A DNA stretch of 64,000 bases from Bacteroidales bacterium (GCA_016936505.1 JAFGXS010000056.1:1-64000); one strand, 5' to 3'. Shown: positions 1 to 9,522, counted from the stretch's first letter. Made by a program: numbers and translations. Notes: generated from the sequence alone by a model not told the origin.

Positions 1-61
1 AATTTCAAAGATTAATACAAATCCGATTTCATTTTTGTAGCATTTTGAAACAACATCCATT

Positions 62-841
62 ATGACAAAAGAAAACAAATCCCAGGTAGAAGGTGATGTA
101 AGCGTTGAACAAAAACTCATTGCACTCTATAACCTGCAACAAATTGATTCACAAATTGACCGAATTAAGATCATCCGTGGCGAACTACCGCTTGAAGTTG
201 AAGACCTGGAAGACGAAATAGCCGGACTGGAAACACGTATTTCCAACCTACAGGAAGAAAAAGAAAAATTTGAGCAATTTATTTCAGAAAAAGAAAACGG
301 AATAAAGGAAAGTAAAACGCTCATCAAAAGATACGAAGAGCAACAATCCAATGTTCGTAATAACCGTGAATACGATTCACTAACCAAAGAAATAGAATTC
401 CAGAATCTTGAGATCCAACTTGCTGAAAAGAAAATCAAAGAGTCAAAATTCAGAATTGAGAATATTGACAACGATATTAATGACATTCAGGAACGAACAA
501 CAATCCGCCAGCAGGATCTGGAAGCAAAAAAAGCTGAACTGAACAGTATTATTGCTGAAACAGAAAAAGAAGAAAGTGATCTGGTTACCCGTTCAAATCA
601 TAACGAAGAATTTATTGAAGATCGTTTGCTAGGAGCTTACAAAAAGATCAGAAAAAATTTCCGTAACGGATTAGCAGTAGTTCAAATTGAACGTGATGCC
701 TGTGGTGGTTGTTTTAACAAAATTCCACCACAACACCAACTTGATATTAAACTGCATAAAAAAATTATTGTTTGTGAATATTGTGGAAGAATCCTGGTTG
801 ACGATGAAATTGTAAACCATTCCATCGGAATCGAAAATTAA
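62..841 (+). CDS. CdsZ-like C4 zinc-ribbon coiled-coil protein
   Basis: A 259-aa cytoplasmic protein. Residues about 15-195 are a long, highly charged coiled coil. The C-terminus carries a zinc ribbon with two CxxC pairs (C214/C217 in DACGGC and C238/C241 in VCEYC). This is the zf-RING_7 / DUF164 family (CdsZ in Chlamydia), thought to bind nucleic acid or act in protein complexes; its exact role in Bacteroidota is not settled. In this phylum the gene commonly follows a Nif3-like gene, which would lie just outside the window. The length is typical for the family. A perfect bidirectional terminator follows the stop. Family assignment is firm, function is not. Confidence 0.85.
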   Translation: MTKENKSQVEGDVSVEQKLIALYNLQQIDSQIDRIKIIRGELPLEVEDLEDEIAGLETRISNLQEEKEKFEQFISEKENGIKESKTLIKRYEEQQSNVRNNREYDSLTKEIEFQNLEIQLAEKKIKESKFRIENIDNDINDIQERTTIRQQDLEAKKAELNSIIAETEKEESDLVTRSNHNEEFIEDRLLGAYKKIRKNFRNGLAVVQIERDACGGCFNKIPPQHQLDIKLHKKIIVCEYCGRILVDDEIVNHSIGIEN

Positions 842-860
842 TTTTTTTTTTGACATGTAT

Positions 861-893
861 AAAAAAGAGCAATCCAATGGATTGCTCTTTTTT
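861..893. terminator. Bidirectional terminator between convergent genes
   Basis: A perfect 15-bp stem (861-875 with 879-893) closes on a 3-nt loop, with an A-run on the left arm and a T-run on the right arm, so it can work on both strands. It serves the zinc-ribbon gene (+) and the NTPase gene (-); the right arm overlaps the NTPase stop codon. Confidence 0.85.
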
Positions 894-1410
894 ATTTCAG
901 CATTTCCTGAATTTTAGTGGAGATATCATCAACAGGTTCACTAACATGAAAAATAAAATAGCTATGAAGCGAAAAATGCTGAACAACGTTATCAACCAAC
1001 CTATCTCTTACTGATATTAATATGTTTTTATTCTTTCGCAAAAGAAGTTTAAAGGCATGGTTCCATACTTTGCCTTCTAGTTCAAACTTTCCAATCTCGT
1101 CTATAACATACAATTGTGAAGCCTTATTAAAAGCGGGATCCAGAAATAGTTCACCCCATTCTATTATAATCGGATCAAAAAAGAAACGCCCATATTTCAA
1201 CCAGAAATCCCTGTTTTCAGAGACACACAAAACCTTTGTATCATTACTTCTAAAATCCGTAATCGTAAACTGATCTCTCACATCGTTTAACCAGCTACCT
1301 TCAGCATAAAATCCTGAAACTAAAATACCGTTTAATATTAATTGCGATACAACATTTCTAATTAATGTTGTTTTCCCCTCCCCTTGCTTACCAGTTACAA
1401 TAAATACCAT
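892..1410 (-). CDS. THEP1-like nucleoside-triphosphatase (NTPase_1 family)
   Basis: A 172-aa P-loop NTPase. Walker A is at residues 7-15 (GKQGEGKTT), and the Walker B-like YVIDEIGKFE at about 99-108 is characteristic of the PF03266 (THEP1/MJ1559) family. Known members hydrolyse NTPs in vitro and their physiological role is unresolved. Some Bacteroidota members sit beside cofactor genes, but here the neighbours are the zinc-ribbon gene and prmC. The gene is single, convergent with the upstream gene and divergent from prmC, with 85 bp between the two starts. Length fits the family. Confidence 0.75.
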   Translation of the reverse strand: MVFIVTGKQGEGKTTLIRNVVSQLILNGILVSGFYAEGSWLNDVRDQFTITDFRSNDTKVLCVSENRDFWLKYGRFFFDPIIIEWGELFLDPAFNKASQLYVIDEIGKFELEGKVWNHAFKLLLRKNKNILISVRDRLVDNVVQHFSLHSYFIFHVSEPVDDISTKIQEMLK

Positions 1411-1495
1411 ATCATTCCTTTTTATCTAACAGACAAAGGTAAAAAGTCAACAGAAATAAAACCAAACACACGAAAAAAACCGCTTATTTTGCAGC

Positions 1496-2362
1496 ATGCA
1501 ATATCGTTCGAACCTTTTAAAAGAAATTAAGGCTGAGTTTTTAGCTCAGCTGACTACCCTTTACGAGCAGAATGAAGCCAACACCCTAATCAATATGCTT
1601 ATTGAGCACCATCTTGGTTTGAGCCAAACTGGTATGGCTTTAAATCCTGATTTAAGAATCTCTGAATCGGAAATTCTGAAACTACACTTTGCCTTCAAAA
1701 GGTTAATGAATGAAGAACCCATCCAATATGTTTTAGGGGAGGCTACATTTTTTGGATTAACTTTTCATGTGAACCCAGCTGTTCTTATTCCGCGTCAGGA
1801 AACAGAAAGTCTAATTTTATTAATTTTAGAACATGTAGAAAACAAGGGAAATGTTCTCGATATTGGAACAGGAAGTGGTTGTATTGCTATATCTCTAAAA
1901 TCACAACTCGCAAATGTTAATGTTATGGCCATCGACATTTCTGAAGAAGCAATAAAAGTTGCGCAAATAAACTCTAAAAATCTAAATCTGGATGTAACCT
2001 TTGTTCAGGATGATATCTTTAAACCATCTTTTATTGATGGAAAGTATGACATTATTGTCAGCAATCCGCCCTACGTTACAAATTCAGAAAAACAGTTAAT
2101 GAACAACAATGTTTTGTTGTGGGAACCCCAACTGGCTCTTTATGTTTCAGATGATTCACCTTTAATTTATTATAACAGAATCGCCGTATTTTCTCAGGAA
2201 CACCTCAATCAAAATGGATTATTATTTTTTGAGATTAATGAAAAGTTTGGAGATCTGACAAAACAATTACTCGAAGAAACAGGTTTTGATGAAGTATCAA
2301 TTCATAAGGATTTGAATGGAAAAGACAGGTTTATTAAAGCCAGAGTAAGAACTAAAAACTAG
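1496..2362 (+). CDS. prmC: Release factor glutamine N5-methyltransferase PrmC
   Basis: A 288-aa AdoMet-dependent methyltransferase that modifies the glutamine of the GGQ motif in peptide-chain release factors RF1/RF2. The sequence has the PrmC-type helical N-terminal domain (about 1-90). The Rossmann catalytic domain follows, with the AdoMet motif DIGTGSGCIAI near residue 120 and the substrate-glutamine motif NPPYV near residue 190. Length is normal. The ATG starts right after an AT-rich spacer shared with the divergent NTPase gene. It ends 2 bp from the convergent MoCo-carrier-like gene, so the two transcripts probably overlap. Confidence 0.93.
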   Translation: MQYRSNLLKEIKAEFLAQLTTLYEQNEANTLINMLIEHHLGLSQTGMALNPDLRISESEILKLHFAFKRLMNEEPIQYVLGEATFFGLTFHVNPAVLIPRQETESLILLILEHVENKGNVLDIGTGSGCIAISLKSQLANVNVMAIDISEEAIKVAQINSKNLNLDVTFVQDDIFKPSFIDGKYDIIVSNPPYVTNSEKQLMNNNVLLWEPQLALYVSDDSPLIYYNRIAVFSQEHLNQNGLLFFEINEKFGDLTKQLLEETGFDEVSIHKDLNGKDRFIKARVRTKN

Positions 2363-2364
2363 AA

Positions 2365-2844
2365 CTACTTCTTTTCTGAATATTTCCAAAACATTTCATT
2401 CAAAAAAAATCTTGTTTTGTGATAAATTCCTGGACTATTCGATTCTCTAGGACCTACAATATTTATATTGTGAACATTATGTTCTCTCACAAAATGATCA
2501 AATCCCTCTTCCTGATCGGCAAGGTTCATCTGTAAATATACAATAAACAAGGGCTTTCCTGACGATTCAGCATAATCAATTGCTACAATTGTACCTTCAT
2601 CAAGCTTATCATCTACAAAAACCAGTACGGCGTCACTATCTTCTACATTCTTCTGCGTTCTGTAATATGGTTCAGAAGAATTAGTCTCTTCAACCGGGTA
2701 CTTATTATCGATAACTCCATCTTCTGCCAATCGTCCATTCGGACACCATCCGCCACAAGGAATATTATATTCTAATGCGAAATCTAATGCTGCTCTATCA
2801 ACACCTGTCTGGCCGCCTGAATTAATCTTCAGCCAATCTATCAT
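2365..2844 (-). CDS. Putative molybdenum carrier / SLOG-family protein
   Basis: A 159-aa protein that starts with the signature NSGGQTGVDRAALDFA (residues 8-23), followed by a CGGWCPNGRLAEDG segment. This is the putative molybdenum-carrier family (PF12694), a branch of the SLOG/Rossmann nucleotide-binding superfamily. Binding of molybdenum cofactor is known for a distant algal carrier; a role here is inference, since no molybdopterin genes are nearby. It overlaps the end of the upstream phosphate permease gene by 4 bp (ATGA type), so the pair is co-transcribed. Confidence 0.75.
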   Translation of the reverse strand: MIDWLKINSGGQTGVDRAALDFALEYNIPCGGWCPNGRLAEDGVIDNKYPVEETNSSEPYYRTQKNVEDSDAVLVFVDDKLDEGTIVAIDYAESSGKPLFIVYLQMNLADQEEGFDHFVREHNVHNINIVGPRESNSPGIYHKTRFFLNEMFWKYSEKK

Positions 2845-5144
2845 ACTTTATTCTTTAATTTTATAAAATCTCGCTGTGATTTATACAAATTCACCATTTG
2901 CAGAAGCAAATTCTTGCTTTCAGTGAGCAAATTTAAATAAAGAACGCTATTTCTAGTACCAACTGTACCATTTTTAATACGTTTTATCTGACTTCTCCTG
3001 TTTTTATCAAGTATTGACAATGCTTCCTTTTGAGTATCAAGAACTTCGGTCTGATTAGCAAAATTAGCCCTTAAAATACTATACATTACAAGCTTTGTTA
3101 GTTTTTCTACACGTGATGCTACTTCTTTAAGTTCTTTAATCTGACCCGGCAACAATGGTTTGTGATTATTATCCACATGTTCAAGCGATGGATTTGCAAA
3201 GAATGATATACTATGAACCATTTCACGCATATAATCCAAAACTTCCACAAGATAATAAGACGAATCAACAGAATCTTCTCTTAACCGATCGATAATTACA
3301 TTCACATGATTCTTAAGGTATTTCGTTCTGGAAGCCATTTCGTCAATGGTCTTAACTGATTTTCTCAACATTCTGATATCCTCTGTCTCCAAAGCATGAA
3401 CCACATGATTATACTCACGGACAATTTTTTTAAGATTAGCAACTAGTGTTGAATTTGAACGTTCTACCAGATTTTCTTCAGTAATTCCATATACAACTTC
3501 AGACTCAACTACTCTTTCGTCTTCTCTTTTTTTATGGAACCTGTGTGAGCGATACATCAACAAAACAATAAGAATCAAGAATACTGCAATGGTAATCATT
3601 CCACCGTAGTAATAGGCATAAATAATGATAAATGAAATAGTAAAGGCTGTGAAAGCAGTAAGAAACCAGCCCCCAATTACGGAGAACACTCCGGAAATGC
3701 GGTATACCGCACTTTCTCTATCCCAGGCTTTATCTGATAATGAACTCCCCATAGCAACCATAAATGTTACATATGTTGTTGAAAGGGGCAATGTTAATGA
3801 GGTTCCCAAAGCAATCAAAACACTGGAAAGAACCAGGTTTACTGAAGCTCTGATTAAATCAAAAGCAGGCACATCTGGATCATTTTTTTCGGTTTCATTT
3901 TCGAGCATCTCGAACTGCCTGTTAATGGCAGCAGCTATTCGGGAAGGAACCATTTTACTAATTCCTTTTGACATATTAATAGAGGATCTTACCAGAACCT
4001 TAGAAAGGGTACTAGCCTTAAATCTTTCGTCGCCAGAATCCTGACGGCTTAAATCTACAGATGTCTTGATAACAGATCTTGCCTTGCGTGAGAAAGCCAG
4101 AGTAAGAACCATAACCAACCCTGCTAAAAGCAGGAACAAGGTTGGAGTTGCAACCTTTCCTCCCATCGCTATCATTGACAATGTGTTGGGGTCTGCATTT
4201 GGGGTTTTGATGAAAATCTCAAATGCATTATATCCAGCAATTGGCACACCGATAAAGTTCACGAGGTCGTTTCCTGCAAAAGCCATAGCAAGAGAAAAGG
4301 TTCCCACCAAAACAATAGCCTTAAGGATATTTATTTTAAAAACCCAGTTCAACAATTGCAGAAACAAAGTCCAGAAAACAAAACTATACACCATCAGCAA
4401 AAAGGTGTGTGTTTCTATCCAGGTTTTAACATCATCAGGAATAACGCTGGCACCTTTAACACCTTTAATGATCATGAAATATGTTATTGCCGTAAAAGCA
4501 ATACCTCCCCACAAACCACCAAACCATTTCATTCTTTTCTTATAATTGAATGAAAAGATGATTCTGGCTATATACTGAACAAATGCACCAACAATAAAAG
4601 CTACTGCAACTGAAAACAAAATACCTGAAATAATAGCAAGGGCTTTACCAGTATTAATAAAATCACCTAAAGTGAGCGTTTCGTTAATATTTTGAATAAT
4701 ATGGTGTTCAAATAAAAATTCTTTGAATGCAGCCATACTTTCAGGTGAAGCCATAAGCTTAATACTGGCCATCCCAACTGCTGCACCAAGAAGTTCAAAA
4801 ACAATGGAAACCGTTGTTGATGTTGGCAGTCCGAAAGTATTAAACGTATCCAGCATAATGATATCTGTAGTCATTACAGCTAAGAAAATGAGCATAATCT
4901 CAGAGAAGTAAAACATTTCAGGATGAAATATACCCTTTCTAGCCACTTCCATCATGCCACTTGAAAAAACAGCACCTACCAGAACACCCAAAGCTGCAAC
5001 CAAGATTATAATCTTGAACGAGGCAACTTTAGAACCTATAGCTGAATTAAGAAAATTAACTGCATCGTTACTAACACCGACTACTAAATCTGAAATAGCC
5101 AGGATGAACAATACACCAACAATGACCAAATATAAATTTTCCAT
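2841..5144 (-). CDS. PiT-family inorganic phosphate permease with PhoU-like tail
   Basis: A 767-aa inner-membrane protein. Two PHO4 (PF01384) halves of hydrophobic helices are recognisable, with the first-half motif SNDAVNFLNSAIGS near residue 25 and the second-half signature AMAFAGNDLVNFIGVPIAGY near residue 290. After the last membrane segments (about residue 530) a cytoplasmic region of about 230 residues rich in charged helices resembles DUF47/PhoU. PiT proteins move phosphate with H+ or Na+. Most are near 400-500 aa with a separate DUF47 partner; here the accessory domain appears to be fused. A TATTTTTG -7 box lies at 5159-5166, close to the ATG. The MoCo-carrier-like gene is translationally coupled downstream. 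Confidence 0.88.
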   Translation of the reverse strand: MENLYLVIVGVLFILAISDLVVGVSNDAVNFLNSAIGSKVASFKIIILVAALGVLVGAVFSSGMMEVARKGIFHPEMFYFSEIMLIFLAVMTTDIIMLDTFNTFGLPTSTTVSIVFELLGAAVGMASIKLMASPESMAAFKEFLFEHHIIQNINETLTLGDFINTGKALAIISGILFSVAVAFIVGAFVQYIARIIFSFNYKKRMKWFGGLWGGIAFTAITYFMIIKGVKGASVIPDDVKTWIETHTFLLMVYSFVFWTLFLQLLNWVFKINILKAIVLVGTFSLAMAFAGNDLVNFIGVPIAGYNAFEIFIKTPNADPNTLSMIAMGGKVATPTLFLLLAGLVMVLTLAFSRKARSVIKTSVDLSRQDSGDERFKASTLSKVLVRSSINMSKGISKMVPSRIAAAINRQFEMLENETEKNDPDVPAFDLIRASVNLVLSSVLIALGTSLTLPLSTTYVTFMVAMGSSLSDKAWDRESAVYRISGVFSVIGGWFLTAFTAFTISFIIIYAYYYGGMITIAVFLILIVLLMYRSHRFHKKREDERVVESEVVYGITEENLVERSNSTLVANLKKIVREYNHVVHALETEDIRMLRKSVKTIDEMASRTKYLKNHVNVIIDRLREDSVDSSYYLVEVLDYMREMVHSISFFANPSLEHVDNNHKPLLPGQIKELKEVASRVEKLTKLVMYSILRANFANQTEVLDTQKEALSILDKNRRSQIKRIKNGTVGTRNSVLYLNLLTESKNLLLQMVNLYKSQRDFIKLKNKV

Positions 5145-5269
5145 GTTTGAACTTTGCGCAAAAATAAAAAGAAAGATATCAGTCTTTTAGCTCTCTAATG
5201 TTAATTAAATATTAAGTATCTGCCAATCTGATTCTGAACAATAATCTCTATATAACCGCTTAATATTCA

Positions 5270-7405
5270 TTATTTAAAATCAGGATGCATTCCAAGATTA
5301 TACATAATAAATGAATAAATATCTGTGGACTCATCAATCTGCTTTGCTGTAGGCTTTCCAGCACCGTGCCCTGCTTTCGTCTCAATCCTGACTAAAGCCG
5401 GATTCTCTTTGGATGCGTTTGCTTGCAGAGTAGCCATGAATTTAAAAGTATGAGCAGGAACCACACGATCGTCATGATCTGCAGTTAATGCCAAAGTTGC
5501 GGGGTACACAACACCTTTCTTAATGTTATGAAGAGGAGAGTAATGATATAAGTATTCAAACATGGTTTCACTATCATCACTTCTGCCATAATCTGAAGCC
5601 CAGGCCCAGCCAATAGTAAATTTTTGATATCTAAGCATATCCATAACCCCTACCATAGGTATCGCAACCTTAAACAGTTGTGGTTGCTGCGTCATAGCTG
5701 CACCTATTAACAATCCACCATTTGATCCACCCATAATAGCCAGCTTGCTACTGGTTGTGTATTTTTCAGCAATTAAATATTGAGCAGCAGCAATAAAGTC
5801 ATCAAAAACATTTTGCTTTTTCATCTTAGTTCCTGCTTCATGCCATTCTTCTCCATATTCTCCACCACCACGAAGATTGGCCATAGCGTAAATTCCACCC
5901 TGTTCAAGAAATGCCATTCTACTGATACTGAAACTCGGTGTCAGACTTATGTTGAAACCACCATATCCATAAAGTAACGTAGGATTACTTCCATCACGTT
6001 TCATTCCCTTTTTATAAGTAATAAACATAGGTACTTTTGTCCCATCCTTACTTTTATAGAAAACCTGCTCTGTCACATAGTTATCCGGATCAAAATCAAC
6101 ATCCGACTTTTCCATCAGCTTAGCTTCACCTGTTATAAGATTTAACTCGTAAATTGAATTGGGCACAGTAAATGAAGTAAAGCCATAAAAAGCCTCATTG
6201 TCTCCTTTTTGTCCGCTAAAACCGCTAATAGTTCCAATACCAGGAAGCTGTAATTCACGAATCAGATCTCCATTTAAACCATAGAAATATCCTCTGCTGC
6301 TGGCATCTTTCAAATACTGAGCATACAACTCATTACCTACCATACCAACGGATTGCAATACTTCTTTTTCGCTGCTCTTCTCAGGTATTATATCCTTTTG
6401 TTTAGATGGATCTTTAAAATCAATTCCTATCAACTTATAGAATGGTGCATTTTCATTGGTTAACACCAGCAATTCATCACCGATATGACCTTCAACATTA
6501 TAATCGTAATTAAAACCGTCGGCCAGTTTAACAAAATGCAGATTCTTTAAATTACTTAGTTTGGCCGCATACAAAGCATTACCGCTCGTTGATTCAGACT
6601 CGCTAATTATAAGAAAAGACTCATCTCTTGTAGTGTAAGAATAATAATTACGCAGTGGCTTCTCTTTGTTCTGGAAAACAACACGATCATCTTTTTGTGA
6701 AGTTCCCAGATCATGATAATAGACCTTATGAAACTTATTTTGCTGCGAAAGTTCTTCTCCTTTTTTAGGTTCACCATAAGCAGAATAAAAGAACCCGCTA
6801 CCTTTCCATGAGATGCCTGAAAATTTTACCCAGTTGATATGATCCTCCAACATTTTATGATCCGAAATTTTCATAACATAAATTTCATTCCAGTCTGAAC
6901 CACCACGAGCAACACTATAGGCAAGATATTTTCCATCTTTAGAGACAGAAAGCGAAGAAAGTGCAACTGTACCATCAGATGAAAGTTTGTTTGGATCCAA
7001 TAGAACTTCGGGGTTAGAAGAAAGTGTTTTTTGAACATATAAAACACTTTGATTTTGCATGCCATCATTTTTGAAAAAGAAATACAATCCACCTCGTTTA
7101 AAGGGAACTCCATATTTAGGATAGTTCCAGATTTTTTCCAATCTTTTTTTTAGAGCTTCTTTAAAAGGGATTTTTGAAAGGTATGACTCTGTGAGAGCAT
7201 TTTCCTCTTTCACCCAATTTTTTGTTTCCTCTGAGTTTTCATTCTCTAACCACCTGTAAGGATCAGGAACTTTATGTCCAAAATATGTATCTACAGTATC
7301 CACTTTTTTTGCTTTAGGATAATTTAATGCTGTTTGTTTTTTATTTGATGTACAACCAAACAAAAAGAACACAGCAAAAGTCATAAAAAACAGTGTATTT
7401 TTCAT
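5270..7405 (-). CDS. Prolyl oligopeptidase family (S9A) lipoprotein peptidase
   Basis: A 711-aa secreted serine peptidase. The N-terminus is a lipoprotein signal with lipobox LFGC (Cys 18), so the protein should be anchored in the periplasm or outer membrane. Residues about 30-430 form the beta-propeller and the C-terminal 260 residues the alpha/beta hydrolase. The triad is visible: Ser in MGGSNGG, Asp in TADHDDRVVP and His in TKAGHGAG. The YGYGGFNISLTPSFS segment is typical of S9A. It should cleave proline-containing oligopeptides. Monocistronic, with no obvious functional partner nearby. Confidence 0.9.
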   Translation of the reverse strand: MKNTLFFMTFAVFFLFGCTSNKKQTALNYPKAKKVDTVDTYFGHKVPDPYRWLENENSEETKNWVKEENALTESYLSKIPFKEALKKRLEKIWNYPKYGVPFKRGGLYFFFKNDGMQNQSVLYVQKTLSSNPEVLLDPNKLSSDGTVALSSLSVSKDGKYLAYSVARGGSDWNEIYVMKISDHKMLEDHINWVKFSGISWKGSGFFYSAYGEPKKGEELSQQNKFHKVYYHDLGTSQKDDRVVFQNKEKPLRNYYSYTTRDESFLIISESESTSGNALYAAKLSNLKNLHFVKLADGFNYDYNVEGHIGDELLVLTNENAPFYKLIGIDFKDPSKQKDIIPEKSSEKEVLQSVGMVGNELYAQYLKDASSRGYFYGLNGDLIRELQLPGIGTISGFSGQKGDNEAFYGFTSFTVPNSIYELNLITGEAKLMEKSDVDFDPDNYVTEQVFYKSKDGTKVPMFITYKKGMKRDGSNPTLLYGYGGFNISLTPSFSISRMAFLEQGGIYAMANLRGGGEYGEEWHEAGTKMKKQNVFDDFIAAAQYLIAEKYTTSSKLAIMGGSNGGLLIGAAMTQQPQLFKVAIPMVGVMDMLRYQKFTIGWAWASDYGRSDDSETMFEYLYHYSPLHNIKKGVVYPATLALTADHDDRVVPAHTFKFMATLQANASKENPALVRIETKAGHGAGKPTAKQIDESTDIYSFIMYNLGMHPDFK

Positions 7406-7479
7406 TTCATTCCTTGGATTTTGATTATTTTCTAAAGGTAATAAATTTCAATATTTAAATTCTAGTTTATAGCAACTTG

Positions 7480-8706
7480 TCAAACAGAGGTATTAATTTG
7501 CTCTCTTACATCCAGAGCATCCCGTAACCCATTCCCTAAAGTCATAAATGCCAAAACAAGAACAACGATAGCAATTCCGGGAATAATAGCCAGATATGCT
7601 GAATTTAACACAATAAATCCATAATACTCTTTAATCATATTTCCCCATGATGGCATTGGTGGCTGTACTCCAATACCCAAAAAGCTAAGCCCCGCTTCAA
7701 TTAATATTGCAGCTGCAAAATTTGCTGCCGAAATTACTATTACCGGACTTAAAATATTGGGAAGAATGTGTTTCATTATGATCCGGTATTTTGAAAAGCC
7801 CAAAGCAACAGCAGCTTCTACATACTGATACTCCCTGGCCCGCATAGTTTCTCCCCTGACGATTCGAGCTACTTCAACCCACATTGTAAGTCCAACAGCA
7901 ATAAAAATCTGCCAAAACCCTTTACCTAATGCAAAGGTTATAGCAATAACCAGAAGCAGTGTCGGAATCGACCAAACAACGTTAATAAGCCAACTGATTA
8001 AATCATCAAGTCTGCCTCCAAAATAACCGGCAATTGATCCTAAAAGAATACCAACTAATAGCGAGATTGCCACAGAAATAAATCCAACCGACAAGCTAAC
8101 CCTGCTTCCAAGCACTAGTCGGCTTAATAGATCCCTGCCAAACTGATCGGTTCCCAACCAATAAGTTTTCCTCACTAGATTTTCAGCTTCAACTTCATTG
8201 CGGAGTTTTAAAACAGAAACCGTCATCGTTTCACCTCCAATAAGGCGAAAATAAACTTTTCCATCCTTTACTATTTGTTTTCCGGATATCGGGTAAAGTA
8301 CATCAGCCAGGCCAAAACTTTGAGTCAACCCCTGATGGTCAGCATCAAAAAGTTTAACTAAAACTTCACCTTTCTGAAAAGAAATTGAATCAAACGGAAT
8401 ATAATTATATTTTGCACGGTGTCCTAAAAACATTCTTTCTAGATACGATTGATTTTGATAAACATCATTTTTCCTGACCTTAAGTAACAAAACTGAGAAC
8501 CCAGGTTTTTGAGTTGTCAGTTCAAGGATCTGCCGGTTTGCATTTATAGTAGAGTCGGGTATAAAAAAATAGGCGAATATCCCCAAGAATAATGTAAGCG
8601 TAATCACATATAAAGCGAACATGGAAAGAAAATTATTCTTAAATTTTCTCTTAGCCAGATACCAAAGTGATCCTGATTTGTGCAACTTATTCTTCCGGAA
8701 TGACAT
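7480..8706 (-). CDS. OppC/DppC-type ABC transporter permease
   Basis: Inner-membrane permease of the peptide/nickel (BPD_transp_1) family. It has an N-terminal helix, a long periplasmic insert (about residues 50-195), then five helices with the EAA loop ATPase-docking motif EAAVALGFSKYRIIMKHILP in the C-terminal half. The preferred start is the ATG at 8706 (MSFRKNKLHKS, typical of OppC N-termini); an in-frame ATG at 8730 would add 8 residues. Partner permease, ATPases and binding protein are not in the window, as is common in Bacteroidota where Opp genes are dispersed. The long periplasmic insert is larger than in enterobacterial OppC. Confidence 0.87.
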   Translation of the reverse strand: MSFRKNKLHKSGSLWYLAKRKFKNNFLSMFALYVITLTLFLGIFAYFFIPDSTINANRQILELTTQKPGFSVLLLKVRKNDVYQNQSYLERMFLGHRAKYNYIPFDSISFQKGEVLVKLFDADHQGLTQSFGLADVLYPISGKQIVKDGKVYFRLIGGETMTVSVLKLRNEVEAENLVRKTYWLGTDQFGRDLLSRLVLGSRVSLSVGFISVAISLLVGILLGSIAGYFGGRLDDLISWLINVVWSIPTLLLVIAITFALGKGFWQIFIAVGLTMWVEVARIVRGETMRAREYQYVEAAVALGFSKYRIIMKHILPNILSPVIVISAANFAAAILIEAGLSFLGIGVQPPMPSWGNMIKEYYGFIVLNSAYLAIIPGIAIVVLVLAFMTLGNGLRDALDVREQINTSV

Positions 8707-8808
8707 TAAATCAAAAATAGAAAAAAACATGAAGGTTCAAGAAAAAAAAACTCAGAATAAGCCAAATTCTCCTTTGAAAAAAATAGTCAGAAAGATTTTG
8801 AATTTTTC

Positions 8809-8837
8809 TTTGACGAAAAAAAAATGTTGTATATTTG
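8809..8837 (+). promoter_or_regulatory. Bacteroidota-type promoter of tRNA-His
   Basis: TTTG at 8809-8812 and TATATTTG at 8830-8837 are separated by 17 bp, matching the TTTG / TAnnTTTG sigma-ABfr consensus. The implied start of transcription is a few bases upstream of the tRNA. Confidence 0.75.
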
Positions 8838-8851
8838 CCGACCTTAAAACG

Positions 8852-8925
8852 GTGGATGTAGCTCAGTTGGTTAGAGCACTGGATTGTGGTTCCAGGGGTC
8901 GTGGGTTCAAGTCCCATCTTCCACC
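8852..8925 (+). tRNA. tRNA-His (anticodon GTG)
   Basis: A cloverleaf folds cleanly: acceptor 8852-8858 with 8918-8924, D-arm GCTC/GAGC, anticodon arm 8879-8895 with loop TTGTGGT (GTG), variable GGGTC, and T-arm GTGGG/CCCAT around TTCAAGT. An extra G at 8851 opposite C at 8925 is the G-1:C73 identity pair of histidine tRNAs. One T-T mismatch sits in the acceptor stem. CCA is not encoded. It has its own promoter upstream and a terminator just downstream, so it is a single-gene unit. Confidence 0.95.
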
Positions 8926-8930
8926 CTTCT

Positions 8931-8958
8931 CAAGCCGCTTTTTTCAAGCGGCTTTTTT
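8931..8958 (+). terminator. Rho-independent terminator of tRNA-His
   Basis: Inverted repeat AAGCCGCTT (8932-8940) and AAGCGGCTT (8946-8954) followed by a T-run, directly after the tRNA. Confidence 0.85.
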
Positions 8959-9111
8959 ATTTGTTTTTTCTTTAACAAGTGTTGCGTATATAAAAATATT
9001 TTACATATCTTTATAGCAATCAGTCTTTTATTAATTTATCCTTGCTAATCAATAAACGGTTCCTTAACTGAAACCACAAATAAAACTAATTAATAACCAA
9101 AAATTATCGCT

Positions 9112-9522
9112 ATGAAAAACGTTAAAGAAAAAAAGATTGAATTTGAAGAGGATCTTCAATTTATGAGCCTAATCGAACAGATTCATCAAGAGTCAAACAA
9201 AAACGGAATTAATCTTTTCCAAAAGCTTGAGAAAGATGAATCGGAACTTGAAATCACATTCAATGAAGACGGAACCATAAATCGGATTAGACTTGATGAC
9301 AATCCTCTCGAATTAAGCGGAGAAAGCCGCAACTTATCTTTAGACCTCAGATTAGAACCCGTAACTACCTGGGTTCTTGTTTCCACAACTACGGTAGTTG
9401 TTTGCTATCTGGGATACCAATGCTATAAAGTGATTAAAAAGTACATTGATAAAAAAACAAACAAGATCAAGGAGATTGAAAAAATCACTAAAAAGACAGA
9501 CAAGAAATGTGGAAATCATTAA
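9112..9522 (+). CDS. Small single-pass membrane protein, unknown function
   Basis: A 136-aa protein I do not recognise. Residues 1-80 are acidic and soluble-looking. A hydrophobic segment at about 84-103 (TTWVLVSTTTVVVCYLGYQC) is followed by a strongly lysine-rich tail. There is no signal peptide, so a single internal membrane helix with the acidic part on one side and the basic tail on the other is likely. It sits alone between tRNA-His and the convergent gyrB, with its own terminator, and its start is preceded by an AT-rich leader of about 150 bp. Possibly lineage-specific. Confidence 0.7.
   Translation: MKNVKEKKIEFEEDLQFMSLIEQIHQESNKNGINLFQKLEKDESELEITFNEDGTINRIRLDDNPLELSGESRNLSLDLRLEPVTTWVLVSTTTVVVCYLGYQCYKVIKKYIDKKTNKIKEIEKITKKTDKKCGNH

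Noticed and set aside
3625-5190. Several plus-strand open frames over the phosphate permease
   Set aside because: Antisense shadows with no ribosome site or homology; the opposite strand encodes clear membrane helices.
8711-8917. Minus-strand open frame overlapping tRNA-His
   Set aside because: It runs across the tRNA and its promoter; residues such as GLEPTTPGTTIQCSNQLSY are the usual translation of a tRNA gene in the reverse direction.
8621-9016. Plus-strand open frame through the tRNA-His gene
   Set aside because: Contains VAQLVRALDCGSRGRGFKSH, a known artefact of translating tRNA genes.
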